The notes beneath the pieces were generated by a model. The model was not told the origin of the DNA and searched no databases. It was given only the letters and a program-made list of their open reading frames with translations. A program made the translations under genes and the position numbers. A stretch of DNA of 64,000 nucleotides. It comes from Oscillospiraceae bacterium (lineage in GTDB: Bacteria > Bacillota > Clostridia > Lachnospirales > Lachnospiraceae). Shown here one piece after another: positions 27,231 to 35,903 of the stretch (positions are counted from its first letter, which is position 1; each line of letters opens with the position of its first letter). The stretch covers positions 19,370 through 83,369 of the forward strand of contig JAETOO010000015.1 of NCBI GenBank assembly GCA_021771715.1. The letters run 5' to 3'.

Positions 27231-29315
27231 TCACTGGAACACCGCCCGCAGCGCCTCCACCAGCTTCGGAAGCTCGATTGGCTTTGCGATGTGGCCGTTC
27301 ATGCCGGAGGCCAGGGCGTTGCGCTTGTCCTCCTCGAAGGCGTTGGCGGTCATCGCGATGATCGGGATCCGGCCTCTGCTGCCGGGGAGGCTGCGCACCT
27401 CACGGGCCGCCTCGTAGCCGTTCATCACCGGCATCTGCACATCCATCAGAATCAGATCGTAATAATGCTCCGCCGCCCTCTGGAGCATGTCGACGCAGCG
27501 CCTTCCGTTCATGGCGTGATCCACCATAAAGCCGAGCTCGTCGAGAATCTCCACGGCAATCTCTGCGTTCAGCTCATTGTCCTCGGCCAGCAGAATCCGC
27601 TTCCCGAAAAATGCGGCGCCGTCGTTCTCCTGGGTCACCGCGCTCTGCTGCTCCAGCTCTGCCGAACCGGCAATCCGGCAGGGCAGCACGACGGTGATCC
27701 GCGTCCCCTTTCCGACCTCGCTCTCGACCTCGATCGTCCCCTTCATCAGATCGACCATCTTCCTGACGATCGTCATGCCAAGTCCGGTCCCGACAATCCT
27801 GCTCTGGCCCTCACTCCGCTCCCTCGTGAAATCCTCAAACAGATGCGGCAGAAACTCCTTCGACATTCCGATCCCCGTATCCTCGACGACGGTCTGAAAC
27901 AGCACAGAGCCCTCCTGCTCTGACGCAAGCTCCGTGATCCGCAGCGCCACGCTTCCGCCCTCCGGCGTGTACTTGATGGCATTGCTGACCAGGTTGAAAA
28001 AGATCTCCTTTACCTTCGTGACGTCGCACACAATGTGCGCGCTGCGAATGTCCGTCTCACACACAAAGCTCAGTCGCTTCCTCTTGAGCTGCCCGGAAAA
28101 GACAGACTGCAGGAACTCCTGGAGCAGTCCAAACTGCCACACGGACTCTTCCAGGCTCATCTTTCCGCTCTCGATGCGCGCCATATCCAGGACATTGTTG
28201 ATCAGCTCCAGAAGATACCGGCTCGACTCCTGGATTTTCCTGATGTAGTCTCTCCGCCGCTCTGCATCGCTCTCGTACTTGCTCAGCAGGTCGGTGAAGC
28301 CTATGATCACGTTCATCGGCGTGCGAATGTCGTGGGAGAGGTTGAAAAAGAAATCGGTCTTCGCCTTATTCGCCAGATCCGCGATGGCGAGCGCGTCCTC
28401 CAATCCACGTTTCGCGTCCTCAAGCGCCTTGGCATCAGCCAGCTTTTTCTCGACGACCGCATCCATATTCTGAAAGCACACAATGACGCTGTCCTTCCGC
28501 TCGGTGGCTTCCCCCAGGCTCGTGAACTTCACCTGGTAGTAATGGGTCACTCCGTCCTCCAGCACCCGGTACGTGACCACGAACTCCCCGTCCGTGTCCA
28601 TCGCGCGCTTCAGGTTCCTGATCGACACCGCGCCGGCCATCATCGCGGCATCCTCCGGGTGCACCTGGCTCTGTATGTAGCGCGACCAGAGCGTGTCGTA
28701 GTCGTAGAGGGCGTCCATCCTGTGTACGAGCCCCGGGATGCCGCATTTGTCCAGCTTGATCGCCTTCACGCTCTTCTCCTTCATATTGATCAGGTAGACA
28801 TTCAGATACCCGCGGCAGAGCGCGTCCACCACCTTCAGCTGGTTCTCCATCCGCTTCTTAGCCGCATGGCTGTGCTCGTCCGTGACATCCAGGACAGACA
28901 CGTAGAAAATATCCCCGTACGCCTCCGTGTGGACAAAGTGTCCGGTCTCATCAATCCAGATCAGGGTCCCGTCCGCGCGGATCACGCGGTACTTTACCCG
29001 GTCAATCCGGTTCGGATCGCTGTCAATCTGCGTCTCGATTCCCGCCTCCACACTCGCGAGGTCGTCCGGGTGCACCAGCCCGCGGAAGGAATTTCCCGTC
29101 AGATGGCGAAACTCCTCCTCCGTCTTGCATCCCATAATCTTGACCATCTGAGAATTGACGTAAATAAACTCCTCGCCGCCGTCCGCGTGGTAGATAAAGA
29201 AGCCTCCCGGCAGCCCCTCCGCCATGCTCTCAATCACCGGCAGCGTGTCCTGATTGATAACTAACCCGTTCTCTTTTCCCTTTGACATAGTAGACACCAA
29301 ATCCTGTTCTCTCAT
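27231..29315 (-). CDS. Hybrid sensor histidine kinase (PAS, HisKA, HATPase, receiver)
   Basis: This protein of about 694 residues has a PAS domain near 25-145 (GGFFIYHADGGEEFIYVNSQ), a second PAS-like region near 165-285, the HisKA box with the phosphorylated His in LSHDIRTPMNVIIGF, the HATPase motifs NLVSNAIKYTPEGG, VEDTGIGMS and GTGLGMTIV, and a C-terminal receiver (RILLAEDNELNAEIA) with the phospho-acceptor Asp in LILMDVQMP. No membrane segment is seen, so it is cytoplasmic. No separate response regulator or output gene is adjacent. The start is uncertain: ATG at 29315 is used, while ATG at 29351 or 29288 would also leave all domains intact; a likely -10 (TAGAAT, about 29393) argues against the far upstream start. 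Confidence 0.88.
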   Translation of the reverse strand: MREQDLVSTMSKGKENGLVINQDTLPVIESMAEGLPGGFFIYHADGGEEFIYVNSQMVKIMGCKTEEEFRHLTGNSFRGLVHPDDLASVEAGIETQIDSDPNRIDRVKYRVIRADGTLIWIDETGHFVHTEAYGDIFYVSVLDVTDEHSHAAKKRMENQLKVVDALCRGYLNVYLINMKEKSVKAIKLDKCGIPGLVHRMDALYDYDTLWSRYIQSQVHPEDAAMMAGAVSIRNLKRAMDTDGEFVVTYRVLEDGVTHYYQVKFTSLGEATERKDSVIVCFQNMDAVVEKKLADAKALEDAKRGLEDALAIADLANKAKTDFFFNLSHDIRTPMNVIIGFTDLLSKYESDAERRRDYIRKIQESSRYLLELINNVLDMARIESGKMSLEESVWQFGLLQEFLQSVFSGQLKRKRLSFVCETDIRSAHIVCDVTKVKEIFFNLVSNAIKYTPEGGSVALRITELASEQEGSVLFQTVVEDTGIGMSKEFLPHLFEDFTRERSEGQSRIVGTGLGMTIVRKMVDLMKGTIEVESEVGKGTRITVVLPCRIAGSAELEQQSAVTQENDGAAFFGKRILLAEDNELNAEIAVEILDELGFMVDHAMNGRRCVDMLQRAAEHYYDLILMDVQMPVMNGYEAAREVRSLPGSRGRIPIIAMTANAFEEDKRNALASGMNGHIAKPIELPKLVEALRAVFQ

Positions 29316-29538
29316 AAACCAACATCCACAGCTCTCTTCGATGCCTCCCATCGCTTTGCCGGAAAAGACATCTTCTCTCTCGACTATTCTAACACATGGC
29401 ACCGGCCAATTCCAGCTTTTTTGGGAGATTGTTGCTCACGCCAGGCCGGAACCAACAGCGAACCATCGAGCATACAGGTTCTCTCCGGGAAACTGCCCTG
29501 ATTTTTTTGCATTTACGCTTTGTCCTCTGCATCATTTC

Positions 29539-32043
29539 CTATGACACAAGATAGCGACCGGTCAGGCTGTCCTTCGCGGCTGCGATCTCCTCCGGCGTCC
29601 CGGCGGCAACGATGCGGCCGCCCTCTGCGCCTCCGCCCGGCCCCATGTCGATCACGTAGTCTGCGTTTCGGATCACGTCAAGGTCATGCTCGATCACAAT
29701 CACCGTCGCACCGTTCGCGATCAGCCTCTGGAACACGCCCAGCAGCGTCTCCACGTCCAGCGGATGCAGCCCGATCGTCGGCTCGTCAAACACAAACACG
29801 GTGTCGGACTGTCCCTTTCCCATCTCACTCGCCAGCTTGAGGCGCTGCGCCTCCCCGCCGGAAAGGCTGGGCGTCTCCTCGCCGAGCGTCAGATAGCCAA
29901 GCCCCAGCTCGCGCAGCACCTGCAGTCTCCTGCAGACCAGCGGCAGGTCCGCGCACGCGTCCAGCGCCTCGTCGACGCTCATCGCCATGAGCTCCGGCAG
30001 CGTGTTGTCCCGGCCATCCGTTATGGACGCGCGCCGGATCAGGCCGGCCTCCCTGCTGTAGCGGGAGCCCCCGCACTCGGTACACGGGATATTCACATCC
30101 GGAAGGAACTGCACGTCCAGGCTGATGATCCCCGTGCCGTCGCAGACGGGACAGCGCAGCCGACCGGTATTGTACGAGAAATCGCCGGCCCGGTAGCCCT
30201 TTTGTTTTGCGTCCGCCGTCCGCGCGAAGACCTTCCGCAGCTCGTCGTGGATGTCCGCGTACGTCGCCACCGTAGAGCGCACATTGATGCCGATCGGCGT
30301 CGCGTCGATCAGCTTCACCTGGGTGATTCCCTCCGCGATCACACTGCGCACATGCGCGGGGAGCAGCTCACCTTTGATGGCGGCCTGCAGTCCCGGAATC
30401 AGGCTCTCCAGCACCATCGTCGTCTTTCCGGACCCGGAGACGCCTGTGACCGCGATCAGTCTGCCCTTTGGAAAATCGACCTCCAGCGGTCTCACGGTGT
30501 GGATCGGACCGGTCGAGAGATGGATCGCTCCAAGCGCAAACAGCTCCTCCTTCCGGATCTCATTGCGGAGCACAATCTGCCGCCGTCCGGACAGAAAGCC
30601 GCCGATTCTGGACGCCGGATTTGCCTCCACCTCCTCGCGGGGCCCCTGTGCCACGATCGTGCCGCCGCCTGCGCCTGCCTCCGGCCCCAGCTCGATGAGC
30701 CAGTCCGCCCTTCTGAGCACATTCGTGTCGTGGTCGACCAGGATCACGCTGTTTCCGTCCGCGAGCAGATCCTCCATCACCCCGGTCAGCCCCTCCAGAT
30801 TCGACGGGTGCAGTCCGATCGAGGGCTCATCCAGCACGTACAGCACACCGGTTGTGCGGTTGCGCACCGCCCGGGCCAGCTGCATGCGCTGCCGCTCCCC
30901 GGTGGACAGCGTGGACGCCGCGCGGTCCAGAGAGAGATACGAGAGTCCCAGATCCATCAGACGCCGCGCCGCACTCTCAAACGACGCGCAGATACTCTCC
31001 GCCATCGGGCGCAGCTCGCCCGGAAGGGAGGCGGGGACCTTTCTCACCCACACAAGCAGCTCCGCGAGCGTCATCGTGCACGCCTCGGCCAGCGAGATGC
31101 CGCAGAGTCTCGGCGCACGCGCCGCCTCCGAGAGCCGGCTCCCCTGGCAGTCCGGGCAGATTCCGCGCTTCAGAAATTTTTCCACGCGCTTCATGCCCTT
31201 CTCGTCCTTCACCTTGGAGAGCGCGTTCTCCACCGTGTAGATTGCATTGTAATAGGTAAAATCCAGATCGCCGGAGGTGCCGCTGTTCTTGTTCTGGTAC
31301 AGGATATGCTTCTTGACGGCCGGGCCGTGAAACACAAGGTCCCGCTCCTTCTCGGTCAGCTCCCGAAACGGCACATCCGTGCGGATCCCCATCTCGCGCG
31401 CGATGTCCTTCATCAGCGACCACATCAGCGTCTGCCACGGCGCCACCGCACCCTCGTCGATCGTGAGCGACTCGTCCGGCACGAGCGTTGTCTCGTCCAC
31501 CGTGCTCACGATCCCCGTCCCCTCGCACCGCTTACATGCGCCCTGGCTGTTGAACGCCAGCTCCTCCGCGCCCGGCGCGTAAAAGTGCTCGCCGCAGACC
31601 GGGCAGACCAGCGCCTGGCCGGCCGCCACGTTCAGGGAAGGCGCCGCATAGTGTCCGTTCGGGCATCTGTGGCTTGCCAGCCTGGAGAACATCAGCCGCA
31701 GACTGTTCAGCAGCTCCGTTCCGGTCCCAAAGGTCGAGCGGATCCCCGGCACGCCCGGCCTCTGGCGCAGTGCAAGCGCTGCCGGGACGTACAGAACCTC
31801 ATCCACCTGCGCCTTCTCCGCCTGCGTCATCCGCCTGCGCGTGTACGTCGAAAGCGACTCCAGATACCTCCGGGAGCCCTCCGCGTACAGGATACCGAGC
31901 GCCAGAGACGATTTGCCGGAACCCGAGACTCCCGCGATCCCCACGATCTGATGCAGTGGAATATCTACGTCAATGTTTTTCAGGTTGTGGACCCGACCGC
32001 CGCGGATCCGGATCTTCTTCGGCGGCTCCTGCTCTTTTCCCAC
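29539..32043 (-). CDS. UvrA2-like excinuclease ATPase (short UvrA paralogue)
   Basis: This 834-residue protein is clearly shorter than the usual UvrA of about 940. It has two ABC ATPase halves: Walker A GVSGSGKSSLA near residue 36 and GVSGSGKTTMV in the second half, signatures STGERQRMQLAR and SLSGGEAQRLKLA, and Walker B YVLDEPSIGL and FVFDEPTIGL. Zinc-type Cys pairs occur in CPVCGEH/CKRCEGTG and CPVCDGTG/CTECGGSR. The missing length is in the region where UvrA binds UvrB, as in class II (UvrA2/DrrC-like) proteins linked with drug or DNA-damage tolerance. The GTG start at 32043 has AGGAGG 9 nt upstream; an ATG at 32067 lies before that site and is less likely. The role is unproven. Confidence 0.88.
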   Translation of the reverse strand: MGKEQEPPKKIRIRGGRVHNLKNIDVDIPLHQIVGIAGVSGSGKSSLALGILYAEGSRRYLESLSTYTRRRMTQAEKAQVDEVLYVPAALALRQRPGVPGIRSTFGTGTELLNSLRLMFSRLASHRCPNGHYAAPSLNVAAGQALVCPVCGEHFYAPGAEELAFNSQGACKRCEGTGIVSTVDETTLVPDESLTIDEGAVAPWQTLMWSLMKDIAREMGIRTDVPFRELTEKERDLVFHGPAVKKHILYQNKNSGTSGDLDFTYYNAIYTVENALSKVKDEKGMKRVEKFLKRGICPDCQGSRLSEAARAPRLCGISLAEACTMTLAELLVWVRKVPASLPGELRPMAESICASFESAARRLMDLGLSYLSLDRAASTLSTGERQRMQLARAVRNRTTGVLYVLDEPSIGLHPSNLEGLTGVMEDLLADGNSVILVDHDTNVLRRADWLIELGPEAGAGGGTIVAQGPREEVEANPASRIGGFLSGRRQIVLRNEIRKEELFALGAIHLSTGPIHTVRPLEVDFPKGRLIAVTGVSGSGKTTMVLESLIPGLQAAIKGELLPAHVRSVIAEGITQVKLIDATPIGINVRSTVATYADIHDELRKVFARTADAKQKGYRAGDFSYNTGRLRCPVCDGTGIISLDVQFLPDVNIPCTECGGSRYSREAGLIRRASITDGRDNTLPELMAMSVDEALDACADLPLVCRRLQVLRELGLGYLTLGEETPSLSGGEAQRLKLASEMGKGQSDTVFVFDEPTIGLHPLDVETLLGVFQRLIANGATVIVIEHDLDVIRNADYVIDMGPGGGAEGGRIVAAGTPEEIAAAKDSLTGRYLVS

Positions 32044-32080
32044 AGTGCTGCACCTCCTCTGTATCATTTATCGGAATTCC

Positions 32081-32968
32081 TCATCTCTGCACTGTCCTGC
32101 CGATTCGCTCGGCCAGCAGGCGAATGTATGACGGGTCTGTCCCGCAGCAGCCCCCGATCACACTGGCACCGGCATCTACCAGCTGCAGCATCGCCGCCGC
32201 GAACTCCTCCTGCCCCATCGTGTAATGTGCCTTTCCGTGCTCGTCCATCACCGGGAGTCCGGCGTTCGGCTTGGCGATCACCGGCACCTTCGCCACCCGC
32301 TTCATGGACGCGACCACCGCACCCAGCTGATCCGGCCCCACGGAACAGTTCAGGCCGACGGCCGCTGCTCCCATCTCCTGCAGCGTCTCCACGGCCTCCA
32401 CCGCGCTCCCGCCGTAGAGCGCCCTGCCATCCGCCTCGACGGTCAGCGAGCACAGCACCGGGAGGTCGCAGACCGACTGCACCGCGTCGAGCAGCACGAC
32501 GGTCTCATCCACATTCAGCATCGTCTCCGCGACAAACACGTCCACTCCCGCGTCCACCAGCGCCCGCGCCTGCTCCTGGTACACCTCAAACAATTCCCGG
32601 TAGGAGATATCGCCCGCGGGCTCGAGCAGCTTCCCCGTCGTCGTCATATCTCCGGCCACATAAGCCTTTCCTCCGACAGCCTCCCTCGAGAGCGCAACCA
32701 GCTTCGCGTTCAGGCGGGCGAGCTCACCGGTGTAACCGTACATCGCCAGACCGATCCGGTTCGCCGTAAACGTCGGCGCATACACGATCTGGCTGCCCGC
32801 CTCCACGTATGCGCGCTGCAGCTCCTGCAACACCCCGGGATGCTCCAGCACCCACAGCTCCGTGCTGACCCCCGCCGGCATCCCCGCACTGCGCAGATTC
32901 GAGCCGGTCGCTCCGTCCAGCAGGACAATCCCCGCATCGGCCAGTGTTCGAAATTCTTCCCTCGTCAT
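32081..32968 (-). CDS. Homocysteine S-methyltransferase family protein
   Basis: This 295-residue TIM-barrel protein resembles MmuM and the homocysteine-binding domain of MetH. It has LLDGATGSNLRSAGMP at the start, and the zinc-binding Cys residues in VGLNCSVGP and VIGGCCGTDP. It should transfer a methyl group to homocysteine to make methionine, using S-methylmethionine or another donor; a partner corrinoid system is not adjacent. ATG at 32968 follows AAAAGGAG. The gap to the UvrA2-like start is 37 nt, so they may be co-transcribed. Confidence 0.9.
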   Translation of the reverse strand: MTREEFRTLADAGIVLLDGATGSNLRSAGMPAGVSTELWVLEHPGVLQELQRAYVEAGSQIVYAPTFTANRIGLAMYGYTGELARLNAKLVALSREAVGGKAYVAGDMTTTGKLLEPAGDISYRELFEVYQEQARALVDAGVDVFVAETMLNVDETVVLLDAVQSVCDLPVLCSLTVEADGRALYGGSAVEAVETLQEMGAAAVGLNCSVGPDQLGAVVASMKRVAKVPVIAKPNAGLPVMDEHGKAHYTMGQEEFAAAMLQLVDAGASVIGGCCGTDPSYIRLLAERIGRTVQR

Positions 32969-33060
32969 ATCCGCTCTCCTTTTCCCTTTTTTTCTCTCTC
33001 TGCCTCTCTTTGACTCACCCTACAGCACGGACCGACGCACGCGATCCGCTGACACTCTCG

Positions 33061-33342
33061 CATATGTCACTGCGATTCGTCAGTTCGTTTTCTTCCGCCA
33101 CTTCCGTTTCTTCTGTCACCTCTGCATATGAAGCTGCGGTTCGCACGTTCGTTTTCTTCCGCTGCTCCCGTTTCTTCTGTCACCTCTGCATATGAAGCTG
33201 TGGTTCACCCGTTCGCTTTCTTCCGCCGCCTCAGTCTCGTCTGTCACCTCTGCATATGAAGCTGCGGTTCGCCCGCTCGTTTTCTTTCGCCGCCTCAGTC
33301 TCGCCTGTCACTTCTGCATATGAGGCTGCGATTCGCCCGTTC
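33061..33342. repeat. 64-bp tandem repeat (four full copies plus a partial fifth)
   Basis: The units begin CATATG at 33061, 33125, 33189, 33253 and 33317, each exactly 64 bp apart; the last breaks off near 33342, just before the yitT stop codon. Copies differ by several substitutions but no indels. Because 64 is not a multiple of three, the array does not encode a repeated peptide. It fills most of the 381-bp gap between yitT and the methyltransferase gene, so it is in that gene's upstream region. Confidence 0.93.
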
Positions 33343-33349
33343 ATACTGA

Positions 33350-34219
33350 TCAGTCGTTTGGCCTCTGGTAAAATCTGCCCCAGATGCGCTCTGATTTCGC
33401 CACGTTCACGAACGCCTTCGGATCAATCTGGCGGATTCTCGGCAGCAGGCGGCGCACTTCATCGCTCGACACGACAGAGTATAGCATCTTCCGCTCCTTG
33501 CCCTCATAGCAGCCGATGCCGGTGAACAGTGTCGCATCATGGTTCGTCTCCTGCCGGATGACCTCATAGATCTCCTCTGTTTTTCCAGAAATGATGTACA
33601 TGGTATTTCTCTGGTAATGGCGGAACAGCGTGTGGAGCGTCTGCGTCGACGCGTACTGAAAGATCACCGAATACAGTGCTCTCTCCCAGCCGAATACCGC
33701 GCCTGCAATCATCAGGACCACCGCATTCCAGGCCAGAACATACGTAAAGCCATCCTTGCCAAACCGCTCCGAGATAAAAATGGAGATGATGTCTGTGCCG
33801 CCGGTCGTCGCGTTCCCGCACAGGCAGATCGAGATCGCGGTTCCGTTTATGATGCCGCCGAACACTGCGATCAGCAGCAGATCGTCTGTGATCGAAAACG
33901 AGGGAATCAGGTCAATCAGGACGCCGGCCAGCACAATCGACAGACACGACAGCAGTGTGAACCGCTTTCCAATGTATTTGATCCCGATATAGGCCGGGAT
34001 CGAGTTCAGCGGAATATTGATCAGCGAATACGGAATCGTTACACCGGTCAGCTTCGCGATCAGCTCCTGCAGCAGCAGCGAAAAGCCTGTGAACCCGCCC
34101 GGCAGCAGCCCCGCCTGGTGCGTAAAGCCTCCGATATTCCCCGCCAGCAGCGTGGTGCCGAGCACCACCATCAGCACCCGGTAGGACTGCCACTGCCAGC
34201 CCTCTCTCTTGCGTATCAT
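33350..34219 (-). CDS. YitT family membrane protein (DUF161 and DUF2179)
   Basis: This 289-residue protein has five or six helices in its first 200 residues (with FGGIINGTAISICLCGNATTGGTDIIS, the conserved Gly-rich block) and a soluble C-terminal domain (about 205-285) with TNHDATLFTGIGCYEGKERKML, typical of DUF2179. The function of the family is unknown; a transport role has been suggested. ATG at 34219 follows AGGAGG with 9-nt spacing. Confidence 0.92.
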   Translation of the reverse strand: MIRKREGWQWQSYRVLMVVLGTTLLAGNIGGFTHQAGLLPGGFTGFSLLLQELIAKLTGVTIPYSLINIPLNSIPAYIGIKYIGKRFTLLSCLSIVLAGVLIDLIPSFSITDDLLLIAVFGGIINGTAISICLCGNATTGGTDIISIFISERFGKDGFTYVLAWNAVVLMIAGAVFGWERALYSVIFQYASTQTLHTLFRHYQRNTMYIISGKTEEIYEVIRQETNHDATLFTGIGCYEGKERKMLYSVVSSDEVRRLLPRIRQIDPKAFVNVAKSERIWGRFYQRPND

Positions 34220-34323
34220 ACCCTCATTCCTCCTGTTTCTTTTCTGTATCTTTTCCGTAGCTTTTCTGCAGCTCTTTCTATTTCACTTCCAAAATTTTTC
34301 CAGTGCATCAGAAATAATCTCTC

Positions 34324-35070
34324 TCAATTTTTCTCGAGCTGCAGCATCAGCGCAGCGAGCACCGCCATCCCTGCCGTCTCGGTGCGCAGGATGCGCCTGC
34401 CCAATGTAATCGGCACGATCCCGTGCTCCTTTGCCAGCGCGATCTCCTGCTCATCGAAGCCGCCCTCCGGGCCGATAAAGAGCGCGACCGTCTCCCCCGG
34501 CTGCAGTGCCCGAAACAGTCTCCGCGTCTCGTCCATCCCTTCGGCTCGCTCATACGGAATGAAGCGCTTCTCATAACCGGCTGCAGCGCACTGCACAGCC
34601 TGCGCAAAAGACATGGCCGGTCTCACCTGCGGTATGATCCTGCGCTTCGACTGTTTCGCCGCGCTCTCGGCGATCGCATTCCAGCGCCTGCGCTTCGCCT
34701 CCTCCTTCTTGGCATCCAGCTTCACAACTGCGCGCTTCGTAGCCACCGGGATGATCTCAAAGACGCCCAGCTCCACGGCCTTCTGGATGATCAGCTCCAT
34801 CTTGTCCCCCTTCGGGAGCCCCTGAAACAGACAAATCCGGGACGGCAGCTCCGTGTCTGCCTCCTCAACCTGCAGAATCTTTGCCGTCACACAGTCCCCC
34901 GAAAGCTCGCGGATCTCGCAGCGATATTCCATTCCATCCTCGCCGGTGCTGACCGTAATCTGCTCCCCCGGCTCCATCCGAAGGACATTCCGGATATGGT
35001 TCACATCCCCGCCCTCAATCCGGATCGTACTCGCACCGACCTGCTCCGGTGTCACAAAAAAATGATACAT
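34324..35070 (-). CDS. rsmE: 16S rRNA (uracil-1498 N3)-methyltransferase RsmE
   Basis: This 248-residue SPOUT-family enzyme uses S-adenosylmethionine to methylate U1498 of 16S rRNA. Diagnostic blocks are IRRKxG-like HIRNVLRMEPGEQI near residue 30, LFQGLPKGDKMELIIQKAVELGV, the SAM-binding ALFIGPEGGFDEQEI and the knot region ITLGRRILRTETA. In many Firmicutes it directly follows prmA after dnaK-dnaJ; here glsB and its terminator separate it from prmA, and it has its own promoter at 35190-35217. Confidence 0.96.
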   Translation of the reverse strand: MYHFFVTPEQVGASTIRIEGGDVNHIRNVLRMEPGEQITVSTGEDGMEYRCEIRELSGDCVTAKILQVEEADTELPSRICLFQGLPKGDKMELIIQKAVELGVFEIIPVATKRAVVKLDAKKEEAKRRRWNAIAESAAKQSKRRIIPQVRPAMSFAQAVQCAAAGYEKRFIPYERAEGMDETRRLFRALQPGETVALFIGPEGGFDEQEIALAKEHGIVPITLGRRILRTETAGMAVLAALMLQLEKN

Positions 35071-35189
35071 ACCGTTTCCTCACACACATTTCTCCGCGAA
35101 AAAGCCGGTCCCGCTGACAGGCAAACGCCTTTTGCGCGGGGCTCTCCGGCCGAATCTTCGCAGCCTCTGACACGTTTTTCACCTTCATC

Positions 35190-35217
35190 ATTATAACAAA
35201 GCCACCCTATATTTCAA
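35190..35217 (-). promoter_or_regulatory. Promoter of rsmE
   Basis: On the minus strand, TTGAAA (35217-35212) and a perfect TATAAT (35195-35190) are 16 nt apart. The leader to the rsmE ATG is about 110 nt with no recognised regulatory structure. Confidence 0.7.
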
Positions 35218-35361
35218 GCGGAAATTCAAAGTCTCATCCTCATGCCGATCGCAGAACACCGCCGCGTATCTCATGAAAAGCCGGAACGTCACAGATCGAA
35301 CACATGGGAAAGCAAAAAACGGAAGAAAACCTTAAAATATCACCGGCACTGCAGATGTCCC

Positions 35362-35390
35362 TTGCGAAAACAGGACGCCTATTTTATAAT
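35362..35390 (+). promoter_or_regulatory. Promoter of glsB
   Basis: TTGCGA (35362-35367), a 17-nt spacer and a perfect TATAAT (35385-35390), about 43 nt before the glsB ATG. Confidence 0.75.
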
Positions 35391-35432
35391 AGCAGCGGGT
35401 TCACTTATACGACAAAGAAAGGGGGGTACGGT

Positions 35433-35675
35433 ATGGGTTGGATTATGAGTCTTATCATCGGAGGGATCGCAGGCTGGCTTGCGGGGGAGATCATGAAAAA
35501 CCGCGGCGGCATGCTCAGAAATATTGTTCTTGGCATCGTCGGCGGAGTCGTCGGAAACGTGGTGCTCGGCGCGATCGGTATCTCCGGACATGGAGTGCTC
35601 GGAAGCATTATCGTCTCGGTCATCGGAGCCTGCATTATCATCTGGCTCGGGAATTCTCTGTTCGGGCGACGGTAG
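35433..35675 (+). CDS. GlsB/YeaQ/YmgE family stress-response membrane protein
   Basis: This 80-residue, very hydrophobic protein has three predicted helices rich in Gly and Val (MSLIIGGIAGWLAGEIMKNRG, then IVLGIVGGVVGNVVLGAIGI, then a third), which matches the family called transglycosylase-associated protein. Members are often induced by stress, and their role is unclear. ATG at 35433 follows AAAGGGGGG. It has its own promoter and terminator, so it is a single-gene unit set between prmA and rsmE in the opposite direction. Confidence 0.9.
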   Translation: MGWIMSLIIGGIAGWLAGEIMKNRGGMLRNIVLGIVGGVVGNVVLGAIGISGHGVLGSIIVSVIGACIIIWLGNSLFGRR

Positions 35676-35762
35676 CACAACATGATCGCACAGCATTCCG
35701 AACCATTCACAGAGCAATATGCCGCAGGGCACAGTATTCTTAAAGTGCTTCTCAACGAAAAG

Positions 35763-35796
35763 ATAATCCAGCAGTCGCTCTGGATTATTTTTTTGT
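35763..35796 (+). terminator. Terminator of glsB
   Basis: A 9-bp stem (ATAATCCAG / CTGGATTAT) with an 8-nt loop is followed by a run of T. Confidence 0.85.
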
Positions 35797-35813
35797 TGAA
35801 AAATGTTCACGAA

Positions 35814-35864
35814 AAAAGAGAGTTATAATACCGTAGCATTACCAACTCTCTTTTATGGCTAATT
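35814..35864 (-). terminator. Probable terminator of the heat-shock operon
   Basis: A perfect 11-bp inverted repeat (AAAAGAGAGTT / AACTCTCTTTT) with a 29-nt loop lies 40 nt beyond the prmA stop. On the minus strand the second arm runs directly into six T. Confidence 0.6.
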
Positions 35865-35903
35865 TTTTTGTTGTCCGCCAACAGCTGGCACATTCGTCCA
35901 GGC

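Noticed and set aside
29686..32769. Open frame of 1027 codons on the plus strand opposite the UvrA2-like and methyltransferase genes
   Set aside because: Its composition is Arg/His/Pro-rich without any domain, and it spans two clear genes on the other strand.
33061..33342. CRISPR array
   Set aside because: The 64-bp units are contiguous and repeat over their full length, without unique spacers, and no cas gene is near.
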